Below are positions 25,003 to 32,230 of a DNA stretch of 32,230 nucleotides, one piece after another (within the stretch, counting starts at the first letter, position 1; every line of letters begins with the position of its first letter). The notes under the pieces were generated by a model that did no database searches, had not been told where the DNA came from, and saw only the letters and a program-made list of their open reading frames with translations. The stretch comes from Thalassovita sp. GTDB lineage: Bacteria > Bacteroidota > Bacteroidia > Cytophagales > Flammeovirgaceae. The stretch lies in NCBI GenBank assembly GCA_002729595.1, contig PBYL01000272.1, positions 1 through 32,230 on the forward strand, in the 5' to 3' direction. Position numbers and translations under genes: made by a program.

Positions 25003-25983
25003 TTAAGAATCAGAAGTTTTTTTCAAGTTATCTAATACACTTTTCTTCACTTTCAACACAGTTCCGTGTCTGGTTCCATCCGGAAAATGTACTTTATCTG
25101 AAATATCTTCCCAATTTTTTAAATCTGTAGAAATAATCGCACCCATGCTGTGATTGGTATATTTATCAAAATAAATCACCCAGCCTTCTGGTAATTTAAT
25201 TGAAGTAGGTCCTTCTACCCAGTTTACAGAAATAGGCTCAGAAGCTTGTGAATAATTTCCGGTTAACTCATTACTTGTAGCGATTCTAATATTTTTCTCC
25301 GGTTCAGGAAACTTCGTTTCGTCTTTTAAAAACATCACATACTTGCCATCTATCTTTTGTATGGTTACATCAATTACATTAAAACCTTGATCGTAGAGTA
25401 ATTCAGTATCTGAAAAAGTATCGAAGTCTTTGGTGGTGGTGTAATACATACGGTGATTGTATTTATCATCTCCTGTTGAATCTGTTTCTGCAAATTTTCC
25501 GGGAATTGTGGTTGCCCAATAAATCATATATTCTTTGGATGCCTCATCATAAAAAAGCTCTGGTGCCCAGCAATTTCTCGCTTCAGGTTCGTGAGCCATT
25601 ACAGGAATAAACTTTTGCTCAGACCAATTGATTAAATCTTCTGAACTGGCATATCCAATTCCTTTATCTTGCCAGCTTACCGTCCAAACCATATGGAATT
25701 TTCCATCAGCTCCTTTAATAACACAAGGGTCACGCATCAACTTATCTTGGCTAACTGTTGGGGTTAAATAAGATTCATTATTATTCAAAGCTGTCCAGTT
25801 GTAACCATCTTCACTATAAGCTAAGTGCAATCCATCTTCTCCATTATTCTGGAAAAAGGAAAACATGTAGACTTCTGGCTCTTCTTCTTTATGCTCTTGC
25901 TTACAAGCACTAAAAAGTATGGTAATTATAAAGTATAGAAAAGAAATTTGTGTAAGGCGGGATTGAACTAAGTCTCTTATCAT
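25003..25983 (-). CDS. GH43-like lipoprotein hydrolase
   Basis: A 326-residue five-bladed beta-propeller hydrolase of the GH43/GH32 fold. The signal ends with FSAC (Cys27), a lipobox, so it is membrane-anchored. Probable catalytic residues: base Asp85 in LMRDPCVI, Asp205 in NVIDVTI and acid Glu257 in WVEGPTS. Also typical are FHMVWTVSW (96-104), DLINWSEQ and NCWAPELFYD (137-146). It is not closely similar to the GH43 at 3635-4639, so these are different subfamilies. Substrate cannot be read from sequence. It is transcribed from a 405-bp divergent region with a nested inverted repeat. Confidence 0.82.
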   Translation of the reverse strand: MIRDLVQSRLTQISFLYFIITILFSACKQEHKEEEPEVYMFSFFQNNGEDGLHLAYSEDGYNWTALNNNESYLTPTVSQDKLMRDPCVIKGADGKFHMVWTVSWQDKGIGYASSEDLINWSEQKFIPVMAHEPEARNCWAPELFYDEASKEYMIYWATTIPGKFAETDSTGDDKYNHRMYYTTTKDFDTFSDTELLYDQGFNVIDVTIQKIDGKYVMFLKDETKFPEPEKNIRIATSNELTGNYSQASEPISVNWVEGPTSIKLPEGWVIYFDKYTNHSMGAIISTDLKNWEDISDKVHFPDGTRHGTVLKVKKSVLDNLKKTSDS

Positions 25984-26388
25984 TTTCAGGAAGTATTGTT
26001 AAGTTTATAATCTATTGATACAGCCTAACAAACTTAATAAATTACTTTGTTTAAGTGTTTCAAAATCGCCGAATCTACTTGATATAAGCTGAGTATTTTG
26101 TAAATTCACTTGTGAGGCATGGCTCCTTACATATCAAATAATAAAGTGTACGACATTAATTATTTGATGATGCTTCAACTATTAAAAACACCTAGCCATG
26201 CTGTAGGTTAATCCAATTTTCAGCTAGCAATCAAGCTCAAAAAATTTTATTGCCTTTTTTTAATTTTCTGCTTCTTTTATAGCATAATTCAAATATTTTT
26301 TGTGTAAATTTTAAGAAACAGTGATTATCTATTCATTCTTCAATTATCAACTAACTAACATAAAATTCTTTACCAAAACATCGAATAC
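25984..26388. other. 405-bp divergent intergenic region with nested inverted repeat
   Basis: An AT-rich gap between the leftward GH43-like gene and the rightward GNAT gene. No ORF of note. It contains a perfect 10-bp inverted repeat, ATCAAATAAT (26133-26142) and ATTATTTGAT (26159-26168), nested inside an 8-bp pair GCATGGCT (26117-26124) and AGCCATGC (26194-26201). Together they could form a two-tier hairpin or two operator pairs. The part from 26210 to 26388 shows nothing clear. Confidence 0.55.
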
Positions 26389-26796
26389 ATGATAAACTAT
26401 ACAATTGAGAATGATTTAAGTGTAGGCGAATTTAAAACTGTACTTATAAATTCTAACCTAGGTACCAGGCGGCCTGTAAATGATATAGCTCGGCTAGAAA
26501 AAATGCTAGAGCACGGCAATCTCGTAGTAACTGCACGATTAAATGAAAAGTTAATTGGTGTGGCAAGGGCACTCACAGATTTTTCTTATTGCACATATCT
26601 TTCTGATTTAGCAGTTGATGAAAATTATCAAAGAAATGGTGTTGGCACCGAACTGATTAGGCAAGTAAAATTGGCCGCGCCAACTGCTAAACTCATTATT
26701 CTTTCTGCACCTGCAGCAATTAGTTATTATCCTAAAATAGGTTTCTCAAGACACGAATATTGTTTCTTTCTAGATGATCTGAACAATTTAAAATGA
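26389..26796 (+). CDS. GNAT-family N-acetyltransferase
   Basis: A 135-residue GNAT enzyme. The core is LVVTARLNEKLIGVARALTD (strands 2-3), then CTYLSDLAVDENYQRNGVGTELI with the acetyl-CoA pyrophosphate loop QRNGVG, and IILSAPAAISYYPKIGF at the C-terminus. It starts at an ATG (26389) and is followed 42 bp later by an FtsX-type permease gene on the same strand. The acceptor substrate is unknown. Confidence 0.85.
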   Translation: MINYTIENDLSVGEFKTVLINSNLGTRRPVNDIARLEKMLEHGNLVVTARLNEKLIGVARALTDFSYCTYLSDLAVDENYQRNGVGTELIRQVKLAAPTAKLIILSAPAAISYYPKIGFSRHEYCFFLDDLNNLK

Positions 26797-26838
26797 TAAT
26801 CTTATGGATATATAAGTACTTTTTCACCTATAGATAAG

Positions 26839-29250
26839 ATGATCAAATTTGATTTACTAATATTTCTAAGAAGTTTAAGAAAGCGATCAGTTAACACGAT
26901 TATAAACTTAACAGGACTTAGTGCTGGCATTACCTGTGTGTTGCTCATTGCTGTGTATCTTAAGCACGAACTCAGCTTTGATCAACATCAAAAAAACAAA
27001 AATCGAATCTATAGAATGGCATTGAACATGACTACAAACTCTGGTAGTGATGTTCATACCGCTGATAACTTTCCGGGATTAGCACCATTACTCAACACTG
27101 ACTTTCCTGAAGTTGAAAAAGCTACACGCATTTACCCTTATAAAGGTGATGTACAGGTTAATTATCAATCTGGAAAAAATCCGGTATTTAAAGGTGATTA
27201 TATCTACAGAACTGAGCCAGAAATATTTGAAGTTTTTGATCATCAATTTATCATCGGGAATCCCAAACAGGTACTGAGTGAGCCTAGAAGTATAGTACTT
27301 ACAGAATCTTTAGCCAAAAAATATTTTGGAGAACACAATCCATTAAATAAATCTCTCACCATAGATAATGCTACTTATAAAGTTACAGGCCTCATAAGAG
27401 ACTTACCCAAAGCATCTGATTTATATTATGAGGCTTTACTATCTTATGATTTTAGTGACTTAAATAATGACTGGGGAAATATTGAAGGCTTTACTTATGT
27501 GCTATTTAAGAAAGGTTTTAACATTGAAATTTTCCAAAAAAGGCTCGATAAAATAGTAAAAGAAAAGACTGATGCCTTTGTAATGAGAGATTATAAACTC
27601 AACAGTAAAATACACATTTTCCCTCAAGCTTTATCTCATATACATTTCGAAAAATCTTTACTTTCAGACACACCAAAAGGCAACCTTGCTTACATCAATA
27701 TTTTGAAAATTTTGGGTCTTGTAATTTTCCTAGTAGTTGTTTTTAACTATGGAAATTATACTGCTTCTTATTACACAGAAAGAATAAAAGATGTAAGTAT
27801 TAGAAAATACTTTGGCGCAAGTCGAATACGAATTTTATTAAAAACCACTATAGAAATGTCGCTCATTTCAGCTTTAGTGATTTTAATTTCAGTTATACTT
27901 TACAGTTATTTTGCTCCTTTTGTAAATGAGCTTACCAACAATGCTATTTCTACAAAGTCTCTTCTACAATCAGAAATTCTATTCGTAATTGCGATACTAT
28001 TACTAATAACAACTGCTATCTCACTATTATACCCAATTGCATATTTGGTAAATATTAAACCGAGAAAGGGCTTAACAGGAGTTATTAGCATAAAAGGAAA
28101 TAATAATCTAAGAAGAGGATTAATGGGCATTCAGTTTTTCTGTACTGCTATTATGATTTTCTTCACACTCACAGTTTTTCAACAACTTCGATTTCTAGAA
28201 AACAAGAATCTTGGTTTCAACTCAAATCAAATTTTGGTTATCAATATTCCTGAGTTAAGCCTAAATGATAGTAAAACTCAGGTATTAAAAGCAGAACTCA
28301 ATCAATTAAATTCGGTTGAAAAAGTTTCTGTTGTGGTTCAAAATGCATATCCCGGTAACAGAAATATTAATTACCAATATGGTTGGCTATTAACTAATGA
28401 GGAGAAAATAGAAGCTAACTTCAATCTCTTTGAAGTAGATGAAAACTTTACTTCTTTACTAGACATTGAGCTGACGAATGGAAATCAATTTACAAATCCT
28501 CCAAGCTATCACGATGGCTTTATTCATGCACAAGCTTATGTGAATGAAGCATTTGTGAGAAAATTGGGATTACTGTCTACAGAAAAAGCAATTGGCAAGA
28601 TCGTTTATGCCTTCGATTATCAATTTGAAATTATTGATGTGGTTAAAGATTTCCATTATGAGGGGATTCATCAAAGTATTAAACCTCTGTTGATTTATAA
28701 CAATAATGAGATTGGAATATCTCCAAAAAGCATTTTAGCAGAAATAAACACTAAAGAGGGATTAGCTGAGGTAATCAATACTTGCAAGAAATTTAATTTT
28801 TCTGCTAGTTTCGAATACAAATTTCTGGATGAAGAATTCGAGAAGTTATTCCAACAAGAAAGAACTATAGGAAGCATAACTTATATTTTCTGCATCATAT
28901 CTATCATTCTGGCAAGTATTGGGCTTTATGCTGTTTCAAGTCTTTTTCTTGTACAAAAAACCAAAGAAATTGGCATACGAAAAGTGCTTGGCGCAGGAAG
29001 TTTTTCTATAACTACTCTCCTATCTAAAGAGCTATTTTTGATGGTAGTAATTGCATTTCTATTATCAATTCCATTCTCTTGGTTTCAAAGTAATCTATGG
29101 CTTGAGAAGTTTACTTACAAGATTGAAGTTAGTTGGTTGCTATTTGTTTCTTCTGGAATGATACTCATCTTAATTTCTATTATAGGAATTATAAATAACT
29201 TGATAAAAGGCATAAATTTAAGGCCAGTTGAACTTTTAAGGGATTGTTAA
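26839..29250 (+). CDS. ABC transporter permease with two FtsX domains
   Basis: An 803-residue Bacteroidota-type MacB/FtsX permease. Membrane helix 1 (about 18-40) is followed by a large periplasmic MacB-PCD domain. Helices 2-4 of the first FtsX unit hold the coupling motif KDVSIRKYFGASRIRIL. A second periplasmic region and a second FtsX unit with KTKEIGIRKVLGAGSFSI and the C-terminal LRPVELLRD follow. Such proteins work with a separate ATPase (LolD/MacB type) in efflux, lipoprotein handling or mechanotransmission. No ATPase gene lies nearby, so its partner is encoded elsewhere. The 3' end is followed by the five-box intergenic array, and a hairpin there may end its transcript. Confidence 0.9.
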   Translation: MIKFDLLIFLRSLRKRSVNTIINLTGLSAGITCVLLIAVYLKHELSFDQHQKNKNRIYRMALNMTTNSGSDVHTADNFPGLAPLLNTDFPEVEKATRIYPYKGDVQVNYQSGKNPVFKGDYIYRTEPEIFEVFDHQFIIGNPKQVLSEPRSIVLTESLAKKYFGEHNPLNKSLTIDNATYKVTGLIRDLPKASDLYYEALLSYDFSDLNNDWGNIEGFTYVLFKKGFNIEIFQKRLDKIVKEKTDAFVMRDYKLNSKIHIFPQALSHIHFEKSLLSDTPKGNLAYINILKILGLVIFLVVVFNYGNYTASYYTERIKDVSIRKYFGASRIRILLKTTIEMSLISALVILISVILYSYFAPFVNELTNNAISTKSLLQSEILFVIAILLLITTAISLLYPIAYLVNIKPRKGLTGVISIKGNNNLRRGLMGIQFFCTAIMIFFTLTVFQQLRFLENKNLGFNSNQILVINIPELSLNDSKTQVLKAELNQLNSVEKVSVVVQNAYPGNRNINYQYGWLLTNEEKIEANFNLFEVDENFTSLLDIELTNGNQFTNPPSYHDGFIHAQAYVNEAFVRKLGLLSTEKAIGKIVYAFDYQFEIIDVVKDFHYEGIHQSIKPLLIYNNNEIGISPKSILAEINTKEGLAEVINTCKKFNFSASFEYKFLDEEFEKLFQQERTIGSITYIFCIISIILASIGLYAVSSLFLVQKTKEIGIRKVLGAGSFSITTLLSKELFLMVVIAFLLSIPFSWFQSNLWLEKFTYKIEVSWLLFVSSGMILILISIIGIINNLIKGINLRPVELLRDC

Positions 29251-29266
29251 TAAAAGCCATCAGAAG

Positions 29267-29405
29267 TTATCAACATTTTTCAAAAGTTATCAACACACAA
29301 AAAATGAGCACTAGAAGCCTCAAAATCGATGAAAAGGCACATTTATAAGAGAGTTATCAACACTCGAAAAAGTTATCAACACTACTAACAGGCAAATGTT
29401 GATAA
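29267..29405. repeat. Array of five identical DnaA-box-like sequences
   Basis: Five exact copies of AGTTATCAACA occur in one intergenic gap. Their 9-bp cores (TTATCAACA) are at 29267-29275, 29287-29295, 29354-29362, 29373-29381 (forward) and 29397-29405 (reverse). The core differs by one base from the standard DnaA box TTATCCACA. The pairs are 20 and 19 bp apart, and an AT-rich stretch with a GATC follows (29405-29444). I found no other copy in the window by eye. It is a candidate replication origin or DnaA-binding site. Confidence 0.55.
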
Positions 29406-29413
29406 CTTTTTTT
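29367..29413 (+). terminator. Hairpin with T-run formed by boxes 4 and 5
   Basis: AAAAAGTTATCAACA (29367-29381) and TGTTGATAACTTTTT (29397-29411) form a perfect 15-bp stem around a 15-nt loop, running into seven T's (29407-29413). This has the form of an intrinsic terminator for the permease gene, though the stem is AT-rich. It consists of two of the DnaA-box-like units, so the two readings overlap. Confidence 0.5.
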
Positions 29414-29444
29414 CATTTTTTTAAGATCACATTTTTTATTCAAA

Positions 29445-29933
29445 ATGAAGCTTGCAAATACCGAATTTGAAATAATTGAAGCAGAAAATAACATTCAATA
29501 TCAGTCAGCCATCGAACTTTTTAAAGAATATGCAAGTGAGCTGGGTTTTGATTTAAGTTTTCAAAATTTTGATAAAGAGCTCCATAATTTAAACACCATG
29601 TATGGCAGACCAAATGGTTGTCTTTTATTAGTAAGAAACAAGCAAAATATAATTATTGGATGTGCAGGTATAAGAAGGTTTGAAAATGACATTTGCGAAC
29701 TAAAACGCATGTTTATTAAGAAAGATGGCAGAGGTTTAGGTATTGGAAAAGCTTTACTTGAAAAAGCTATAGATGTTGCCAAAGAAATTAACTATGCATT
29801 TATAAGATTAGATACTATTGCAAGCATGCAAACTGCAATTAAATTATATACACAAGCTGGTTTTGTAGAAATTGGTCCTTATAGATATAATCCAATCGAA
29901 GGGGCTCGCTATTTCGAGAAAAAATTAAGTTAA
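29445..29933 (+). CDS. GNAT-family N-acetyltransferase
   Basis: A 162-residue GNAT enzyme, distinct from the one at 26389. Marks: LLLVRNKQNIIIGCAGIRRF, CELKRMFIKKDGRGLGIGKALLEKAI with the CoA-binding loop GRGLGIGKA, and AIKLYTQAGFVEIGPYRYNP, the common C-terminal end of this subgroup. The ATG at 29445 lies just beyond the DnaA-box-like array and its AT-rich flank. The substrate is unknown. Confidence 0.87.
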   Translation: MKLANTEFEIIEAENNIQYQSAIELFKEYASELGFDLSFQNFDKELHNLNTMYGRPNGCLLLVRNKQNIIIGCAGIRRFENDICELKRMFIKKDGRGLGIGKALLEKAIDVAKEINYAFIRLDTIASMQTAIKLYTQAGFVEIGPYRYNPIEGARYFEKKLS

Positions 29934-29941
29934 AAAAGAAA

Positions 29942-29964
29942 AAGCCTGAGTAAAACTCAGGCTT
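29942..29964. terminator. Bidirectional terminator overlapping the end of a coding region
   Basis: A 10-bp stem, AAGCCTGAGT (29942-29951) with its complement at 29955-29964, and a 3-nt loop, flanked by A-rich and T-rich tracts. It lies 8 bp after the GNAT stop. The metallophosphoesterase's stop codon (29957-29959) and last two codons are inside the stem, so the element is shared by both convergent genes. Confidence 0.75.
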
Positions 29965-30817
29965 CTTTTGCTTCTATCTCTTCTTTTTCTAAAGTAAAAA
30001 CCGTTATTTCTGGCCTTACATTAAATCTAACTGGATAAGAGCACCCCAGTGCTCTGTTGATGTACATATATCTGCCATCATGTAAGTCATACTTGCCTGC
30101 TACATATTCTCTATTTTGCACAGGTAATACTGGCGGTGGTAAAAATGGTGGTTTGCATTGCCCACCATGTGTGTGTCCAGACAATATCCATCCTTTGTAA
30201 CCATTCCAAACTGGCAAATCGGCTACATCAGGATTGTGACATAAAACCAAATTAGCCTCACTATGATTGATTTTAGTTGTTACTTTTTCAGGATAAAAGT
30301 TTGTACCCCATAAATCATCTATACCAATAATATTTAATCCACTCGCATGCTCTTGGCTGTTTCTAAGCACTTTGATCCCTACATTTTCTAAAGCTGTAGT
30401 GACTTGAACTGCCACATGTGGCTCTTTATATCTGTGGCCATAATCGTGATTACCTAAAATACCAAAAGTACCTAGCTCACCTTTAGCCACATACTTAAAT
30501 ACCCTGTTTAGCTGATCTATCTGCTTAGAAGTTCTATAAGAAACAAAATCACCAGTGTAAACCACAAAGTCTGGCTTCATCTTTTTCACTTGCTTAAATG
30601 AACTGATGATGTAATTCCAATCGAACTCGTCACCAATATGGATATCACTTATTTGTACTAATTTCTTACCTACCAAATTGTCTGGCAAATTCCTTATAGG
30701 CATAGGAAGTTTTACATATTCAACCCAATAGGGCTCAATACTAAATGTATAAAAACCAGTAGTCAATCCTACTAAGCCTAAACCAGTAAAATTCTTTATA
30801 AAAGATCTTCTTTTCAA
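29957..30817 (-). CDS. Tat-exported calcineurin-like metallophosphoesterase (YkuE-like)
   Basis: A 286-residue metallophosphoesterase. Metal-site motifs are all present: SDIHIGD, GDFVSY, GNHDYGH, CHNPD and SGHTHGGQ. It belongs to the YkuE/LpxG-like group with a twin-arginine leader (KRRSFIKN and a hydrophobic stretch to about 25). The start is a TTG at 30817: an in-frame stop lies five codons upstream and the first internal ATG would remove the Tat signal and part of the domain. Related enzymes act on phosphodiesters or phosphoester lipids. It is monocistronic, or follows the HAD gene after a 223-bp gap. Confidence 0.88.
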   Translation of the reverse strand: MKRRSFIKNFTGLGLVGLTTGFYTFSIEPYWVEYVKLPMPIRNLPDNLVGKKLVQISDIHIGDEFDWNYIISSFKQVKKMKPDFVVYTGDFVSYRTSKQIDQLNRVFKYVAKGELGTFGILGNHDYGHRYKEPHVAVQVTTALENVGIKVLRNSQEHASGLNIIGIDDLWGTNFYPEKVTTKINHSEANLVLCHNPDVADLPVWNGYKGWILSGHTHGGQCKPPFLPPPVLPVQNREYVAGKYDLHDGRYMYINRALGCSYPVRFNVRPEITVFTLEKEEIEAKEA

Positions 30818-31040
30818 TGGACTATCTTTTTAAATTCTAGAAAACATGTTTGTATTGATTTAGTAGCTCCGAATGGAGTTATACTTAGATAATATGGATG
30901 ATGAACCTGATTATTAATTCATATTTACTGTGGAAGTAAACTGTATTTCAAATTTACTACGGAGATTATTTAAAATCCCTTTTTTAAATACTTTTAACAC
31001 TTATGAGCTATTAGAGTTTCATATAATTCGAAATTTACAA

Positions 31041-31493
31041 TTAATTAAAGTTGCTTATTTCTTTCTCCAATTTGCTACACCAGTCTGCATCATCTTTCTT
31101 TATAATAATCGCATTAAACTGATATCTTTCACCTTCTATTCCCACGCCTACAGAATCATCTATATGAACGTCTATTCCAAAAGCTGGTGGATATTTAGTG
31201 GCATAAACTTTTGCTTTAGAAATCTCTTTTCTGTTCAATTTTTCATTAATGATAAAATCAAGATGAAAACCATACGAATAAAACTGAAACCAGATTTTGC
31301 TTTTACTTCTATAAGAGGTTGTATAAACACCAATGGTATGACCTTGCGATTTAAGTTTTCTTAAAAGCTTGATGGTATCTTTTCTAATAAATTCAACTCC
31401 GAAAAGCTTTTGTAATAATGTTTTGTCTTCTGTTGGGAACTCCTCTCTATTGGCAGGAATAAGTGTATCATCTAAATCAAATGAGATTTTCAT
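31041..31493 (-). CDS. Small HAD-superfamily phosphatase-like protein
   Basis: A 150-residue HAD-type protein. Motif I is DLDDTLI (Asp6, Asp8), motif II is the Thr/Ser in VYTTSYRS, and motif IV is HIDDSVG. There is no clear motif III Lys and no cap domain, so it is a minimal HAD fold; nucleotide or small-phosphate hydrolysis is possible. The start is the ATG at 31493; a TTG at 31499 would add two residues. A terminator 32 bp upstream separates it from the NfeD gene. Confidence 0.8.
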   Translation of the reverse strand: MKISFDLDDTLIPANREEFPTEDKTLLQKLFGVEFIRKDTIKLLRKLKSQGHTIGVYTTSYRSKSKIWFQFYSYGFHLDFIINEKLNRKEISKAKVYATKYPPAFGIDVHIDDSVGVGIEGERYQFNAIIIKKDDADWCSKLEKEISNFN

Positions 31494-31520
31494 GTGCAAT
31501 AACTTTCAAAATCTCCCCAC

Positions 31521-31546
31521 AAAAAAAGGGACTATTCAGTCCCTTT
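31521..31546 (-). terminator. Intrinsic terminator of the NfeD gene
   Basis: A 9-bp stem, AAAGGGACT (31525-31533) and AGTCCCTTT (31538-31546), with a 4-nt loop. On the minus strand it runs into seven T's (complement of 31521-31527), just after the NfeD stop. Confidence 0.85.
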
Positions 31547-31554
31547 AAGGTTTT

Positions 31555-32230
31555 TTAAATGATATCTTCAATCTGAGGTGGTTCAAACTTCTTTACCTTA
31601 AGTGATGAACCTGAGTCTGAAAGAACAATAATTTCTTCTCCTTTATTAATAAAATCTCCTCTTGTAGATGCATCATACATTTGATCTTCTATCATCACTT
31701 TACCACTTGGCCTTAAAACAGTATGTGCAACTCCGGTTAAACCCACCATATCATTTTCGTGAATGCTAGATGTATATCCATCCTTTTTATCTAAAGTTTC
31801 TTGTAAAGCTACTCTTTTAAAAATAGCACTGTCTGCCATTCTCGAAGCCCCGAAGAACATTAAAACAATGGCTCCAATTGCTCCGCTTAACGTAGCTATC
31901 AATGCATTTCTTAAAGCTCCAGTATTTACAAAAGTAAAATCGAAATTATCATTATCGATCATCATCAGTGCCAAACCTCCAAGTGTCAATATAATACCTG
32001 AAATACCAGCAATACCAAAACCAGGAATTACAAATACTTCTGCACCAATTAATATGATACCTACTATAAATACAATTAGCTCCCACTTTTCTGCCAAACC
32101 ATTTAAATAATATGGTGTAAAATATAGAACCGCAGCAATAATGGCAGCTAAGATTGGGAAACCAACACCTGGAGTCTGAAGCTCGAAATAAATCCCACCA
32201 AGCATTATTAAAATAAGAATGCCACTAATA
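31555..32230 (-). CDS. NfeD-family membrane protein, truncated at window edge
   Basis: The C-terminal 224 residues of a long-form NfeD protein. The frame stays open through the right edge (upstream residues ISGILILI before MLGGIYFELQTPG), so the internal ATG at 32205 is not the start. Visible are four or more membrane helices, the family hallmark YFELQTPGVGFP, EVFVIPGFGIAGISG, and a C-terminal OB-fold domain (LTGVAHTVLRPSGKVMIEDQMYDA to GEEIIVLSDSGSSLKVKK). Long NfeDs carry an N-terminal ClpP-like serine protease domain, which would lie outside the window, and often pair with a stomatin/flotillin gene involved in membrane-domain quality control. Confidence 0.85.
   Translation of the reverse strand, partial: ISGILILIMLGGIYFELQTPGVGFPILAAIIAAVLYFTPYYLNGLAEKWELIVFIVGIILIGAEVFVIPGFGIAGISGIILTLGGLALMMIDNDNFDFTFVNTGALRNALIATLSGAIGAIVLMFFGASRMADSAIFKRVALQETLDKKDGYTSSIHENDMVGLTGVAHTVLRPSGKVMIEDQMYDASTRGDFINKGEEIIVLSDSGSSLKVKKFEPPQIEDII

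Noticed and set aside
3635-25983. One polysaccharide utilization locus
   Set aside because: Several glycoside hydrolases are present, but no SusC/SusD pair, no hybrid two-component or anti-sigma/TonB sensor next to them, and they are separated by unrelated genes and terminators.
29267-29405. Possible CRISPR array
   Set aside because: The repeats are only 11 bp, unevenly spaced and in both orientations, and no cas genes are present.
30930-31364. 144-codon plus-strand ORF over the HAD gene
   Set aside because: It is antisense to a gene with clear HAD motifs and its product is low-complexity and Phe/Ile-rich; a shadow of the coding strand.
1-32230. tRNA, rRNA, insertion sequence or prophage genes
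   Set aside because: I looked for transposase or integrase motifs and cloverleaf-like segments and found none; all large ORFs are accounted for by other families.

Overview
The window looks like one edge of an assembled contig from a Bacteroidota genome, most likely a Cytophagales/Flammeovirga-type marine or soil degrader. The reasons are low GC, no clear Shine-Dalgarno sites, promoters of the Bacteroidota form (TTG, about 20 bp, TAnnTTTG), many secreted carbohydrate-active enzymes, and families typical of the phylum (two-FtsX-domain permeases, SUMF1-domain proteins, TIGR02452 proteins). The first 12 bases match the end of the common Illumina adapter, so position 1 is probably a contig end and the first gene is cut. 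The last gene runs off the right edge.

Layout. 14-2159 (+): a SUMF1/FGE-like protein, an ECF sigma factor and a one-pass membrane protein in one tight operon. 2179-3498 (-): two AT-rich unknown genes. 3635-5762 (-): a secreted GH43 enzyme behind a promoter with a perfect 10-bp palindrome, and nrnA. 5926-8407 (-): a self-regulated operon (ArsR repressor, AHSA1/SRPBCC, DoxX, two tandem YdeI paralogues) with four evenly phased operator half-sites over its promoter. 8475-10802 (-): an unknown soluble protein, a small membrane protein and an S41 peptidase-like protein. 11362-14408 (+): a P2-type Ca2+-ATPase-like pump followed by a 16-Cys copper-storage-type four-helix bundle protein. 14479-17250 (-): a Tat-exported GH125 alpha-mannosidase and a secreted alpha/beta hydrolase. 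17370-22547 (-): GH95 lipoprotein, microbial-type PARG, unknown protein, CX5R phosphatase, a membrane PH-like protein, a possible 37-aa protein and a terminator. 22673-24946 (+): an S9/DPP-IV peptidase. 25003-25983 (-): a second GH43-like lipoprotein. 26389-29933 (+): two GNAT acetyltransferases flanking an FtsX-type permease, with a striking intergenic array of five identical DnaA-box-like sequences. 29957-32230 (-): a Tat-exported metallophosphoesterase, a small HAD protein and a truncated long-form NfeD.

Functional picture. GH43 (two), GH125, GH95, the esterase-like hydrolase and the S9 peptidase suggest extracellular breakdown of plant, algal or glycoprotein glycans and peptides. There is no SusC/SusD pair or dedicated sensor here, so this is a scatter of CAZymes and not a complete polysaccharide utilization locus. 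The observations most worth following up are the five-box GTTATCAACA array (candidate replication origin or DnaA-binding locus), the phased ArsR operator, the PARG/phosphatase gene set, the pump/copper-storage pair, and the YdeI paralogue with a Cys-rich insert. All motif positions and repeats were read by eye; no database search was run.
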